Origin: Brytella acorum
GTDB lineage: Bacteria > Pseudomonadota > Alphaproteobacteria > Acetobacterales > Acetobacteraceae
Length of the DNA stretch: 64,000 bases
Assembly (NCBI RefSeq): GCF_029309905.1
Contig: NZ_JARBJP010000002.1
Span: 372,001-436,000 of the forward strand
Direction of reading: 5' to 3'
Position numbers and translations under genes: made by a program. Position 1 is the stretch's first letter. Each line of letters starts with the position of its first letter. The notes beneath the pieces are model-generated. The model was not told the DNA's origin and did no database searches. It saw only the letters and a list, made by a program, of their open reading frames with translations. Positions 17,695-26,225 of the stretch are shown here, one piece after another.

Positions 17695-20600
17695 CGGGTC
17701 GACTTCACGTTCGGGTCTATGGTTCGCACTTCAGACCCGCAGGAAGACTCTCGCTGCGTTTGTCATGGCCCTGCTCGTTGGCGCCATGTTTCTCCTTCTG
17801 GGTCTCGCTGTGGAGCCGGTGCCGGATATCTCTCCCCGACTCGTTCTCGTATCCGCGACCCTGCCTGGCCTGGCGACGGAGGAAGTCGAAAAACAGATCA
17901 GTTTTCCGCTGGAAAGCGCGATGGTCGGCCTGCCGGGGATCGTTGATCTCCGCTCCGTGTCGAGAACGGGCGTCTCGGTCGTTTATATCCAGTTTTCCGA
18001 CGACACCGACATCATTCTGGATCGGCAATACGTGTCCCAGCGTCTCCAGACCGCGCGCGACATGATCGAACTGCCCGGACTGTCGCTGCGCATGGGGCCG
18101 TTCGCGACAGGCATGGGCGAAATCATGCAGCTCGAATTGACCGGGGGGCGGTACGACGGAATGGCGTTGAACCGGCTCATGACGTGGACCGTCGCGCCGC
18201 AGCTCAAGCTCGTTCCCGGCGTCGCGGATATCAACGTCAACGGGGGCGCCGAGGAAACATTCCAGATTGCCCTGGAGCCTTCGCGTCTGAGCGCCTTCGG
18301 CGTTTCGGTCCAGGACGTCGAGCGTGCGATCGATACCAACAATGCATCGGCCGGGGGCGGATGGATTACGCGCCAGGCAGAGCAGGAGATCGTCGTGGGG
18401 CGCGCGCGCGTCACCGATCTTGAAGCGTTTGGCGCCATACCCGTCCGGCTGGGAGGGGATGGCCGTACAATCCGTTTGACGGATATAGGCACGGTGTCGC
18501 GGGGGCCACGAACGCGCCTCGGGGCGGTCACGCGCAATGGGCTCGGAGAAACCGTGCTCGGCGTCGTCATGATGCAGCAGGGCGAGAGCTCGGATGCGGT
18601 CCTCCAGCGGATCGACGCGGCGCTGCCCGCGATCCGCAAGTCCCTGCCGCCTGGGGTGAAGCTCCTGCCGATCTATCGGCGGTCCGAACTCACGGATCTC
18701 ACCATCGATACGGTCAAGGAAAACCTGCTGATCGGGGCGGTGCTGGTTCTGCTCGTGCTGGGGGTGGTGATCGGAAACTGGCGGGCCGCGCTCGTCATCG
18801 CGTCCGTTATTCCCGTTTCGTTGCTCGCCGCGATGGCCGGAATGCGGGTCTTCGGAATTTCAGCCAATCTCCTCAGCCTGGGGGCCATAGATTTCGGCAT
18901 GATCGTCGATGCCTCGCTCGTCATCGTGGAGCATTTTCTCGCCCATCGGGATGTTTCACGCGATGCGCAGGAAAACGCCGTCCTGACCCTGCGAACCATC
19001 ATGCGTCCCGTGTGCTTCGCGGTGACCGTCATCATCATGGTCTATCTGCCGATCCTGACCCTGCAGGGGGTGGAAGGGAAGATGTTCCGGCCCATGGCGC
19101 AGACGATCATCATGGCGCTGGTGGTATCGCTGATCTATGCGCTCATATGTGTGCCGGTCCTTGCGGGTTGGGCATTGCGCAGGCCCGAGCCCGACCACGA
19201 GACGCGCTTCGTGCGTTTTCTGCGGGCCCGTTACGAACCGGCGCTGCGATGGAGCGAGGGACATTCCGGCGTTCTGATCGCCGCCGTTCTGGTTGTTTTC
19301 GCGTTCGCGGTTCTGTGTGCGTCCCGCCTTGGCGGAGAATTCGTGCCGACGCTTGAGGAGGGCGCGCTGATCGTGACCTCGATCCGTCTGCCGAGCGCCT
19401 CGCTGCCGACCGTGCTGCATTCGGTGACGGAGCAGGAAAAACTGTTGCTGGGCTTCCCCGAAGTGCGTTCGGTGGTCAGCAATACAGGGACATCGGCGAT
19501 CCCGACCGATCCCATGGGACCCGAAGAAACGGACACGTTCATTTATCTGCGTCCACGCTCACAGTGGAAAACCGCCCATACGCAATCCGAACTTGTGACG
19601 AAAATGGATGCGACGCTGATGGCGACGCTTCCCGATGCGCAATACGAATGGTCCCAGCCGATTCAGATGCGCATGGATGACATGCTGTCGGGTGTTCGCA
19701 CCACGCTGGCCCTGTCCATTTACGGGGACGATCTCGATACGCTCTGGCGCCTGGCCCACAGGGCCGCAGATACTGTGCGTCACATTCCCGGGGCCGCCGA
19801 TGTGTCTGCGGCAGGTAACGGAACCGTCCCTTTTCTGCAGGTGGATGTGGACCGGGACAGGGCGGCCCGGCTTGGCGTGGCGGTGCCGGATATTCTGTCC
19901 GTGATCGAAGCCGTGGGGGGGCATGCGGGCCGGCCGGTGGTGGTGGATAATGCGCTCGTGCCTACGCAGGTCCGCTTCGCCGCCGCGTCCGTGAGCGACG
20001 AGAAAAAAATCGGACGCTTGCGCGTGCGCCGCGCGGATGGGCGCGCGGAAGTTCTGCTCTCGGAAGTGACGCATTTCCGCGTTGTGGACCAGCCGCCCCG
20101 CATCGACCGCGACGGAATCAGGCGACGCGTGATTGTGCAGGCCAATGTGCGGGGCCGCGATACGCAGTCATTCGTTGACGAGGCCCGACGCGCGGTCGCG
20201 AAAGAGGTGGTGTTGCCGTCGGGATATCGCATCGTCTGGGCCGGACAGTTCCGTAATCTCCAGTCCGCCATGCACCGTCTCCAGATCGTCGTGCCGATCG
20301 CGCTGGCGCTGATTTTCGGGCTGCTGGTCGTGGCGCTGGGTTCCTTCGGCCTGTCGGCCATGGTCTTCGTCAACCTGCCCGTCGCAGCGACCGGCGGAAT
20401 TTTCGCACTCAGTCTGAGAGGGCTGCCGTTCAGTATCGCGGCGGGTGTCGGTTTCATTGCGCTGTTTGGCGTGGCCATTCTGAACAGCGTGGTTCTCGTC
20501 AGCCAGATTCTGGTTTTGCGTCGTGAAGGACAGAGTGCGATGGACGCCGCCTTCGGAGCCGCGCGAAGCCGTTTCCGGGCAGTGATGGCGACGGCACTGG

Positions 20601-20767
20601 TGGCCAGTCTGGGGTTCTTTCCCATGGCTTTTTCCGGTAGCGCCGGTGCGGAAGTGGAGCGTCCCCTGGCGACGGTTGTCATCGGCGGTCTGATATCTTC
20701 GACCATCCTGACGTTGCTGGTGCTTCCGACGCTTTACGCCCGACTGTTCGGACGACGCGTCGGCTGA
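17684..20767 (+). CDS. heavy-metal efflux RND transporter, CzcA/CusA family
   Basis: Inner-membrane proton-driven pump of 1027 residues, the normal size. The HME subgroup is supported by the transmembrane-4 signature AIDFGMIVDASLVIVE, with acidic residues D403, D409 and E416. These match the proton-relay positions of CzcA. The N-terminal AVEPVPDISP and the repeated large periplasmic loops with LELTGGRYDGMALNRL and ADINVNGGAEETFQI are also typical of the group. Two sets of hydrophobic segments flank the periplasmic domains. The metal cannot be named. The adaptor overlaps upstream, and a His-rich aquaporin-like gene follows 238 bases later on the same strand. Confidence 0.92.
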   Translation: MASNGSTSRSGLWFALQTRRKTLAAFVMALLVGAMFLLLGLAVEPVPDISPRLVLVSATLPGLATEEVEKQISFPLESAMVGLPGIVDLRSVSRTGVSVVYIQFSDDTDIILDRQYVSQRLQTARDMIELPGLSLRMGPFATGMGEIMQLELTGGRYDGMALNRLMTWTVAPQLKLVPGVADINVNGGAEETFQIALEPSRLSAFGVSVQDVERAIDTNNASAGGGWITRQAEQEIVVGRARVTDLEAFGAIPVRLGGDGRTIRLTDIGTVSRGPRTRLGAVTRNGLGETVLGVVMMQQGESSDAVLQRIDAALPAIRKSLPPGVKLLPIYRRSELTDLTIDTVKENLLIGAVLVLLVLGVVIGNWRAALVIASVIPVSLLAAMAGMRVFGISANLLSLGAIDFGMIVDASLVIVEHFLAHRDVSRDAQENAVLTLRTIMRPVCFAVTVIIMVYLPILTLQGVEGKMFRPMAQTIIMALVVSLIYALICVPVLAGWALRRPEPDHETRFVRFLRARYEPALRWSEGHSGVLIAAVLVVFAFAVLCASRLGGEFVPTLEEGALIVTSIRLPSASLPTVLHSVTEQEKLLLGFPEVRSVVSNTGTSAIPTDPMGPEETDTFIYLRPRSQWKTAHTQSELVTKMDATLMATLPDAQYEWSQPIQMRMDDMLSGVRTTLALSIYGDDLDTLWRLAHRAADTVRHIPGAADVSAAGNGTVPFLQVDVDRDRAARLGVAVPDILSVIEAVGGHAGRPVVVDNALVPTQVRFAAASVSDEKKIGRLRVRRADGRAEVLLSEVTHFRVVDQPPRIDRDGIRRRVIVQANVRGRDTQSFVDEARRAVAKEVVLPSGYRIVWAGQFRNLQSAMHRLQIVVPIALALIFGLLVVALGSFGLSAMVFVNLPVAATGGIFALSLRGLPFSIAAGVGFIALFGVAILNSVVLVSQILVLRREGQSAMDAAFGAARSRFRAVMATALVASLGFFPMAFSGSAGAEVERPLATVVIGGLISSTILTLLVLPTLYARLFGRRVG

Positions 20768-20946
20768 GAGTCCGCCGGGTTCCGAGGGCGCGGATGCACC
20801 CGGCCTGTGTGCGGAGAGAGCGCTGCATCTCCGGTTGCGCCGTATGAGAATAGAAAAACAATTTATGGAATATCTGTAATGTCGCGGCATCGTGACTGCA
20901 GAATGCTGTCGTCCGACCTACATCTCATCCGGAAGCTGCGATCTCA

Positions 20947-20961
20947 CGCAAAGTCTTTGCG
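20947..20961. promoter_or_regulatory. perfect 15-base palindrome upstream of the aquaporin-like gene
   Basis: CGCAAAG-T-CTTTGCG is an exact inverted repeat 44 bases before the start codon of the His-rich channel gene. Position and symmetry fit an operator. The remaining 238-base gap after the pump gene holds an AT-rich patch near 20845-20880 that could carry a promoter, and nothing else I can identify. Confidence 0.4.
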
Positions 20962-21005
20962 GGTGATTCTGATCGCAGGGGCGTGATGAATACATAGGCA
21001 GGGCA

Positions 21006-22073
21006 ATGTCAGATCTGAATGATTTGAAGGAGCCGGATCACAAGGACTGGAATCCTCACCTTCCACATCTTCATTTGCCGCATTTTCATCGCCCGCATGT
21101 GAAAATTCCTCATTTTCACTGGCCGCATTTCCATCGCCACTTTCATGATCGGCCACTCTCCGGCGAGCCTCATCCCGAAAAGCCTTTTCACTGGCGTCTT
21201 TACTGGTGCGAGGCGCTGGCCACAGCCGTCTTGATGATGGTCGGGCTCGTCTGCGTCATTCTGCTATCGGCGCCGGACGCCGTGTTCGGAAACCGTCTGG
21301 TCGTTCATCCCGTGCTCCAGACTGCCCTGTGCGGGTTGTGTTTCGGGATGGCCGGGACGGTCGCGGCCATGACGCCCTTTGGCAAGGTGAGTGGCGCCCA
21401 TCTCAATCCTTCCGTGACGCTTGCTTTCATGCTTTCAAAAAAAATCGTCTGGATCGACGCTCTCGGATACGTTCTGGCTCAGATTCTTGGCGCAGTGCTC
21501 GGTACGGCTGCGGTCTATGCTCTGGGTGCGATTTTCGAACCGTGGCGCGCTTACGCCATCGCGGCGCATTATGGCGCGACAACACCTTATGGCGGCATTT
21601 CGATCTGGTATGCGCTGGCCTCAGAAATGCTTGTCACGGGCCTGCTGATCTTCATGCTTTACTGGCTGGCGGCGCATCCCCGCTTCAACAGGCTGACGCC
21701 CTGGGTCGGCGGCATGTTCTTCTTCATCATGAATCCGATCACGGCCTGGCTCTCAGGAAACAGCGTCAATTTTGCGCGGACGTTCGGGCCGGATCTGTTC
21801 GCGGGCAACTGGAACGGTTTGTGGATCTATCTTCTGGGGCCCTTCATCGGCTCATCTCTGGCCGTGCTTGCCATCCAGGCGGATGTTTTCGGTAAGATCC
21901 ATCTGCTCGAGGCCCGGTTGGTGAACTTCGGCCACCATGGGCGCGTGCCTCATCTCGAGGATCCCGATTTCAAACATGCGGCTCCCGAGCATTACGACGC
22001 CTATCGCCAGCATATCGAAACAGTGCGTCGTATCCAGAACGGAGAGATTTCCCCGACGCCCGAGACGGACTGA
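21006..22073 (+). CDS. aquaporin-like (MIP family) membrane protein with His-rich N-terminus
   Basis: A 355-residue member of the major intrinsic protein family. The first 62 residues contain 15 histidines, 12 of them between residues 18 and 47 in repeated PHFH/WPHF patterns. This resembles a metal-binding tail. The channel core begins near FHWRLYWCEALATAV. The first pore motif is SGAHLNPS (N134-P-S in place of NPA). The second is SGNSVNFARTF (N255-F-A in place of NPA, with the following arginine kept). A C-terminal tail of about 55 residues follows the last helix. Altered NPA motifs usually change selectivity or block water flow, so transport is uncertain. It lies downstream of the metal pump, with its own upstream palindrome and a terminator after it. 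Confidence 0.85.
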   Translation: MSDLNDLKEPDHKDWNPHLPHLHLPHFHRPHVKIPHFHWPHFHRHFHDRPLSGEPHPEKPFHWRLYWCEALATAVLMMVGLVCVILLSAPDAVFGNRLVVHPVLQTALCGLCFGMAGTVAAMTPFGKVSGAHLNPSVTLAFMLSKKIVWIDALGYVLAQILGAVLGTAAVYALGAIFEPWRAYAIAAHYGATTPYGGISIWYALASEMLVTGLLIFMLYWLAAHPRFNRLTPWVGGMFFFIMNPITAWLSGNSVNFARTFGPDLFAGNWNGLWIYLLGPFIGSSLAVLAIQADVFGKIHLLEARLVNFGHHGRVPHLEDPDFKHAAPEHYDAYRQHIETVRRIQNGEISPTPETD

Positions 22074-22099
22074 CGGCGCGGATCCGGATGTCACAAAAA

Positions 22100-22131
22100 A
22101 AATCGGGGAGGGCTTGAATCCGCCCCGATTT
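22100..22131. terminator. bidirectional intrinsic terminator
   Basis: A 9-base-pair stem, AAATCGGGG/CCCCGATTT, has a 14-base loop. On the minus strand eight T residues follow, ending the DUF2934 operon. On the plus strand TATTTCT follows, ending the aquaporin-like gene. Confidence 0.85.
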
Positions 22132-22151
22132 ATTTCTGAGCTTCCTTTTTA

Positions 22152-22469
22152 TCAGGCGTCGCGCTCGTTTTCCCTTTCAGGGAAATGCGCGCGATCGCCC
22201 TGATCGGTCAGGCGTTCGGGGAACTCCCCAAGATTTTCCTGAATGCGGGCATTCTCGACCTGTATGTCCGCGAGGTCGGGGGGCGGAAGGTCGGACACGG
22301 GGATTTCGCCCGCCGTGGGATTTTCTTCCATGCCGACGAGATCGCCCGCCTGTTCGAGATAGGCGTCCGCGCCGCAGCCGGGTTTGCCGTCAGCTTCCCA
22401 TAATGCCCGGGCCCTGGCCTGGATCCTGGCGTTGCGGGTCTCGCTGGGTTCGAGAGGGTTGTCGGACAT
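22152..22469 (-). CDS. DUF2934 domain protein
   Basis: A 105-residue, acidic, probably cytoplasmic protein. The N-terminal part, IQARARALWEADGKPGCGADAYLEQA, matches the short helical DUF2934 domain. The remainder (about residues 45-105) is Pro/Glu/Asp-rich and looks disordered. The function of the family is unknown. It lies 18 bases downstream of the dienelactone hydrolase gene on the same strand, so the two are probably co-transcribed and share the terminator at 22100-22131. Confidence 0.75.
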   Translation of the reverse strand: MSDNPLEPSETRNARIQARARALWEADGKPGCGADAYLEQAGDLVGMEENPTAGEIPVSDLPPPDLADIQVENARIQENLGEFPERLTDQGDRAHFPERENERDA

Positions 22470-22487
22470 GAATTCTCGTTTCCGTGC

Positions 22488-23177
22488 TCAGAGGTGTTCT
22501 TTGAAAAACGCGACGGTGCGTTCATGCGCCAGATCGCGCGCGGCTTTGTTGAAGCTGGCCCTGTCCGGGCAGCCGAACCCGTGATGGGCGTCGTCATAGA
22601 CGAAGATTTCCGCCTCGGGACGGTTGTCGCGGATGGTGCTGATGTCGGTGTGGGGGATATGGCTATCCTCGCCGCCGAAGTGAAGCTCGACGGGGCAGTG
22701 GGGTTTCTCGTGGCTGAGGGCCGCGATGCCGCCGCCATACCAGGCCACGGCTGCACCGAAATCATGCGTACGCGTCGCCGCCATCCACGAGACGAGACCG
22801 CCCCAGCAGAAACCAAGAATGCCGACCTTGCCATGGCCATGCTTCCTGAGAGCGGCGGCGGAGGCTACGACGTCTGCCACCAGGTCCTCCGGCTCGATTT
22901 TCGCGCGCAGTTCGAGGCCTTTCTTCATGCCGCTTTCGTCGTAGGGCAGGACGACGTCGCGCTCCACCCGGTCGAACAAAGCCGGAGCGATGACGTGAAA
23001 GCCATGATGTTCCGCGAACTCGTCGCAGACGGCCCTGATATGATGGGTGAGGCCGAAGATTTCCTGCACGACGACAATGGCGATCCCCGCATCGGGATTT
23101 CCGGCCTCATAGGCGGCGAAATGGTGGGTATCCGCCGCGGTCAGCGTTATCATGTTTCCCAAGACATCAGACTCCAT
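22488..23177 (-). CDS. dienelactone hydrolase family protein
   Basis: Alpha/beta hydrolase of the carboxymethylenebutenolidase family, with a cysteine nucleophile. The nucleophile elbow reads GFCWGG. The aspartate lies in GGEDSHIP and the histidine in DDAHHGFGC, completing the Cys-Asp-His triad. VVVQEIFGLTHHIRAVCDEFA is the characteristic N-terminal segment. I use the ATG at 23177 (229 residues). An ATG at 23153 also fits, because homologues begin near ITLTAADTH. No aromatic-degradation genes are nearby, so the physiological substrate is unknown. It is divergent from the DUF4169 gene and followed by DUF2934. Confidence 0.88.
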   Translation of the reverse strand: MESDVLGNMITLTAADTHHFAAYEAGNPDAGIAIVVVQEIFGLTHHIRAVCDEFAEHHGFHVIAPALFDRVERDVVLPYDESGMKKGLELRAKIEPEDLVADVVASAAALRKHGHGKVGILGFCWGGLVSWMAATRTHDFGAAVAWYGGGIAALSHEKPHCPVELHFGGEDSHIPHTDISTIRDNRPEAEIFVYDDAHHGFGCPDRASFNKAARDLAHERTVAFFKEHL

Positions 23178-23210
23178 ATCATACGATGCGATTGAGGGAG
23201 GACACGTCCT

Positions 23211-23408
23211 TTGGGTGAGATCGTCAATCTCCGGCGGGCCCGTAAACGCCTTGAGCGCGAGAAGGATGTCGCGCAAGCCGAAACGAACCGCGCCGCTTTC
23301 GGCCGTAGCAAAGCCGAAAAAGCCCGCGATATCATGATTTCGGAGCAGCTGAAGCGCGCGCTCGACGGAGCCCTGCGCGAAGATGACAAATCGGAGAAAA
23401 ACGGGTGA
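23211..23408 (+). CDS. small DUF4169 protein
   Basis: A 65-residue, strongly charged helical protein beginning [17 protein letters not shown], the signature of the DUF4169 family common in alphaproteobacteria. The start is a TTG at 23211, with GGGAGG 8 bases upstream. No function is known. It ends 49 bases before the groES CIRCE element, and the groES promoter lies between. Confidence 0.7.
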   Translation: MGEIVNLRRARKRLEREKDVAQAETNRAAFGRSKAEKARDIMISEQLKRALDGALREDDKSEKNG

Positions 23409-23425
23409 CGCGATCGGGAGGCCCC

Positions 23426-23454
23426 TTGACGGCGCACGGGGTCGCTCTTACCTG
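23426..23454 (+). promoter_or_regulatory. groES: candidate groESL promoter
   Basis: TTGACG (23426-23431) and TACCTG (23449-23454) are separated by 17 bases and lie immediately upstream of the CIRCE element. The preceding CCCC and spacing would also suit a heat-shock sigma factor. The -10 match is only moderate. Confidence 0.5.
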
Positions 23455-23456
23455 CA

Positions 23457-23483
23457 TTGGCACTCTCTAAGCGGGAGTGCCAA
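23457..23483 (+). promoter_or_regulatory. CIRCE operator (HrcA binding site)
   Basis: TTGGCACTC, 9 bases, then GAGTGCCAA form a perfect inverted repeat with the canonical 9-base spacer. This is the binding site of the HrcA repressor, and its position between the promoter and groES predicts HrcA control of groESL. hrcA itself is not in the window. Confidence 0.93.
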
Positions 23484-23571
23484 CGCGCTGCGGCTTAGCG
23501 CGCGCGCAAACCGGCTGCGTCGCTTGTCTCAAAAAGGGCGTGGCCTCAAAAAGATTGTGGAGCGATCCATT

Positions 23572-23862
23572 ATGACGAAATTTCGGCCTTTGCATGACCG
23601 TGTTGTGGTCCGTCGCATCACCGGCGAAGAGAAGACCAAAGGTGGCATCATCATTCCGGACACCGCTAAGGAAAAGCCGATGGAAGGCGAAGTGATTTCC
23701 GTCGGTCCCGGTGCACGCAATGAGCAGGGTCAGATTGTTGCGCTGGACGTGAAGGCGGGCGACCGCGTTCTGTTCGGCAAGTGGTCCGGCACCGAGGTGA
23801 AGATCGACGGCGAAGAGCTGCTGATCATGAAGGAAAGCGACATCATGGGTGTGACCGGCTGA
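23572..23862 (+). CDS. groES: co-chaperonin GroES
   Basis: Heptameric lid of the GroEL chaperonin. The ATG at 23572 gives 96 residues, the standard length; the longer open frame upstream runs through the CIRCE operator and is not coding. [12 protein letters not shown], the mobile-loop segment [24 protein letters not shown] and [27 protein letters not shown] are all diagnostic. groEL follows after 47 bases. Confidence 0.98.
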   Translation: MTKFRPLHDRVVVRRITGEEKTKGGIIIPDTAKEKPMEGEVISVGPGARNEQGQIVALDVKAGDRVLFGKWSGTEVKIDGEELLIMKESDIMGVTG

Positions 23863-23909
23863 ACAAGCCCGCCCTGCGACGCACGACAACCTCACACGGA
23901 GTTAGATAA

Positions 23910-25553
<1,644 letters not shown>

Positions 25554-25583
25554 TCCGTCGCTCCGCTCACGCGGTCGAAAAGG

Positions 25584-25616
25584 AACCGCCTCGTCGCAAG
25601 ACGGGGCGGTTTTTTT
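25584..25616 (+). terminator. groESL intrinsic terminator
   Basis: AACCGCC and GGCGGTT pair, with an inner GTC/GAC extension around a GCAA loop. The stem is followed by a run of T residues, about 30 bases after the groEL stop codon. Confidence 0.9.
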
Positions 25617-25652
25617 GTGCTGTACGGTTTCTACTCAAAGCAGATTCCAGCG

Positions 25653-26114
25653 TCATCCCATGGCGAGGTGCAGGAATTGGTTGAAGCTACTCTGCTCGTA
25701 ACCTCCGAATGCCTCGCCGTTCACGAAGCCCCGACGCCGATAAAGAGTGAGTGCGGGCTCGAACGCCGTTCCACTACCCGTTTCCAGACTGAGCCGATGA
25801 ACGCCTTTGGCTTTTGCCGCGGCAATAATCGTTTCCAGAACGGCGGCTCCAGCTCCCATTCGCAAAAAATCGGAATGAGTGCGCATGGATTTCACCTCAG
25901 CCGTTCCATCCGGCAGCATCTTTAAGGCGCCAATGGCTGCGATACGATCCTGATACCAGACCGTCCAAACCGTTATGTCGGGCGTTTGCAGGCCGGATAA
26001 ATCAAGGGCGAACACTTCCCCGGGCGGCGAGTCGGCACGCATGCCCGCAAGGTGCAGCCTCAGCAGTTCGCACGTCGGCTCCCCCGATAGATCGTCTTCC
26101 CGAATCTCGAACAT
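25653..26114 (-). CDS. GNAT family N-acetyltransferase
   Basis: A 153-residue acetyl-CoA-dependent acetyltransferase from the ATG at 26114 (GGAAG upstream). The acetyl-CoA-binding segment reads MRTHSDFLRMGAGAAVLETI. It is followed by AKGVHRLSLETGSGTAFEPALTLYRRRGF, which matches small YsnE/PsnA-like GNAT proteins. The substrate is unknown. It is convergent with groEL and isolated from the helicase gene by about 110 bases. Confidence 0.85.
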   Translation of the reverse strand: MFEIREDDLSGEPTCELLRLHLAGMRADSPPGEVFALDLSGLQTPDITVWTVWYQDRIAAIGALKMLPDGTAEVKSMRTHSDFLRMGAGAAVLETIIAAAKAKGVHRLSLETGSGTAFEPALTLYRRRGFVNGEAFGGYEQSSFNQFLHLAMG

Positions 26115-26225
26115 GTGCTTCCTTCGCATGCGCCCGCGGTGTCGGCCGGTCATACTCCAGCCATGACATTTCAGTGGTTTTTTACTTTGTACAGAGGCCG
26201 CATCCACAACGATGGCCTCCGCGCA

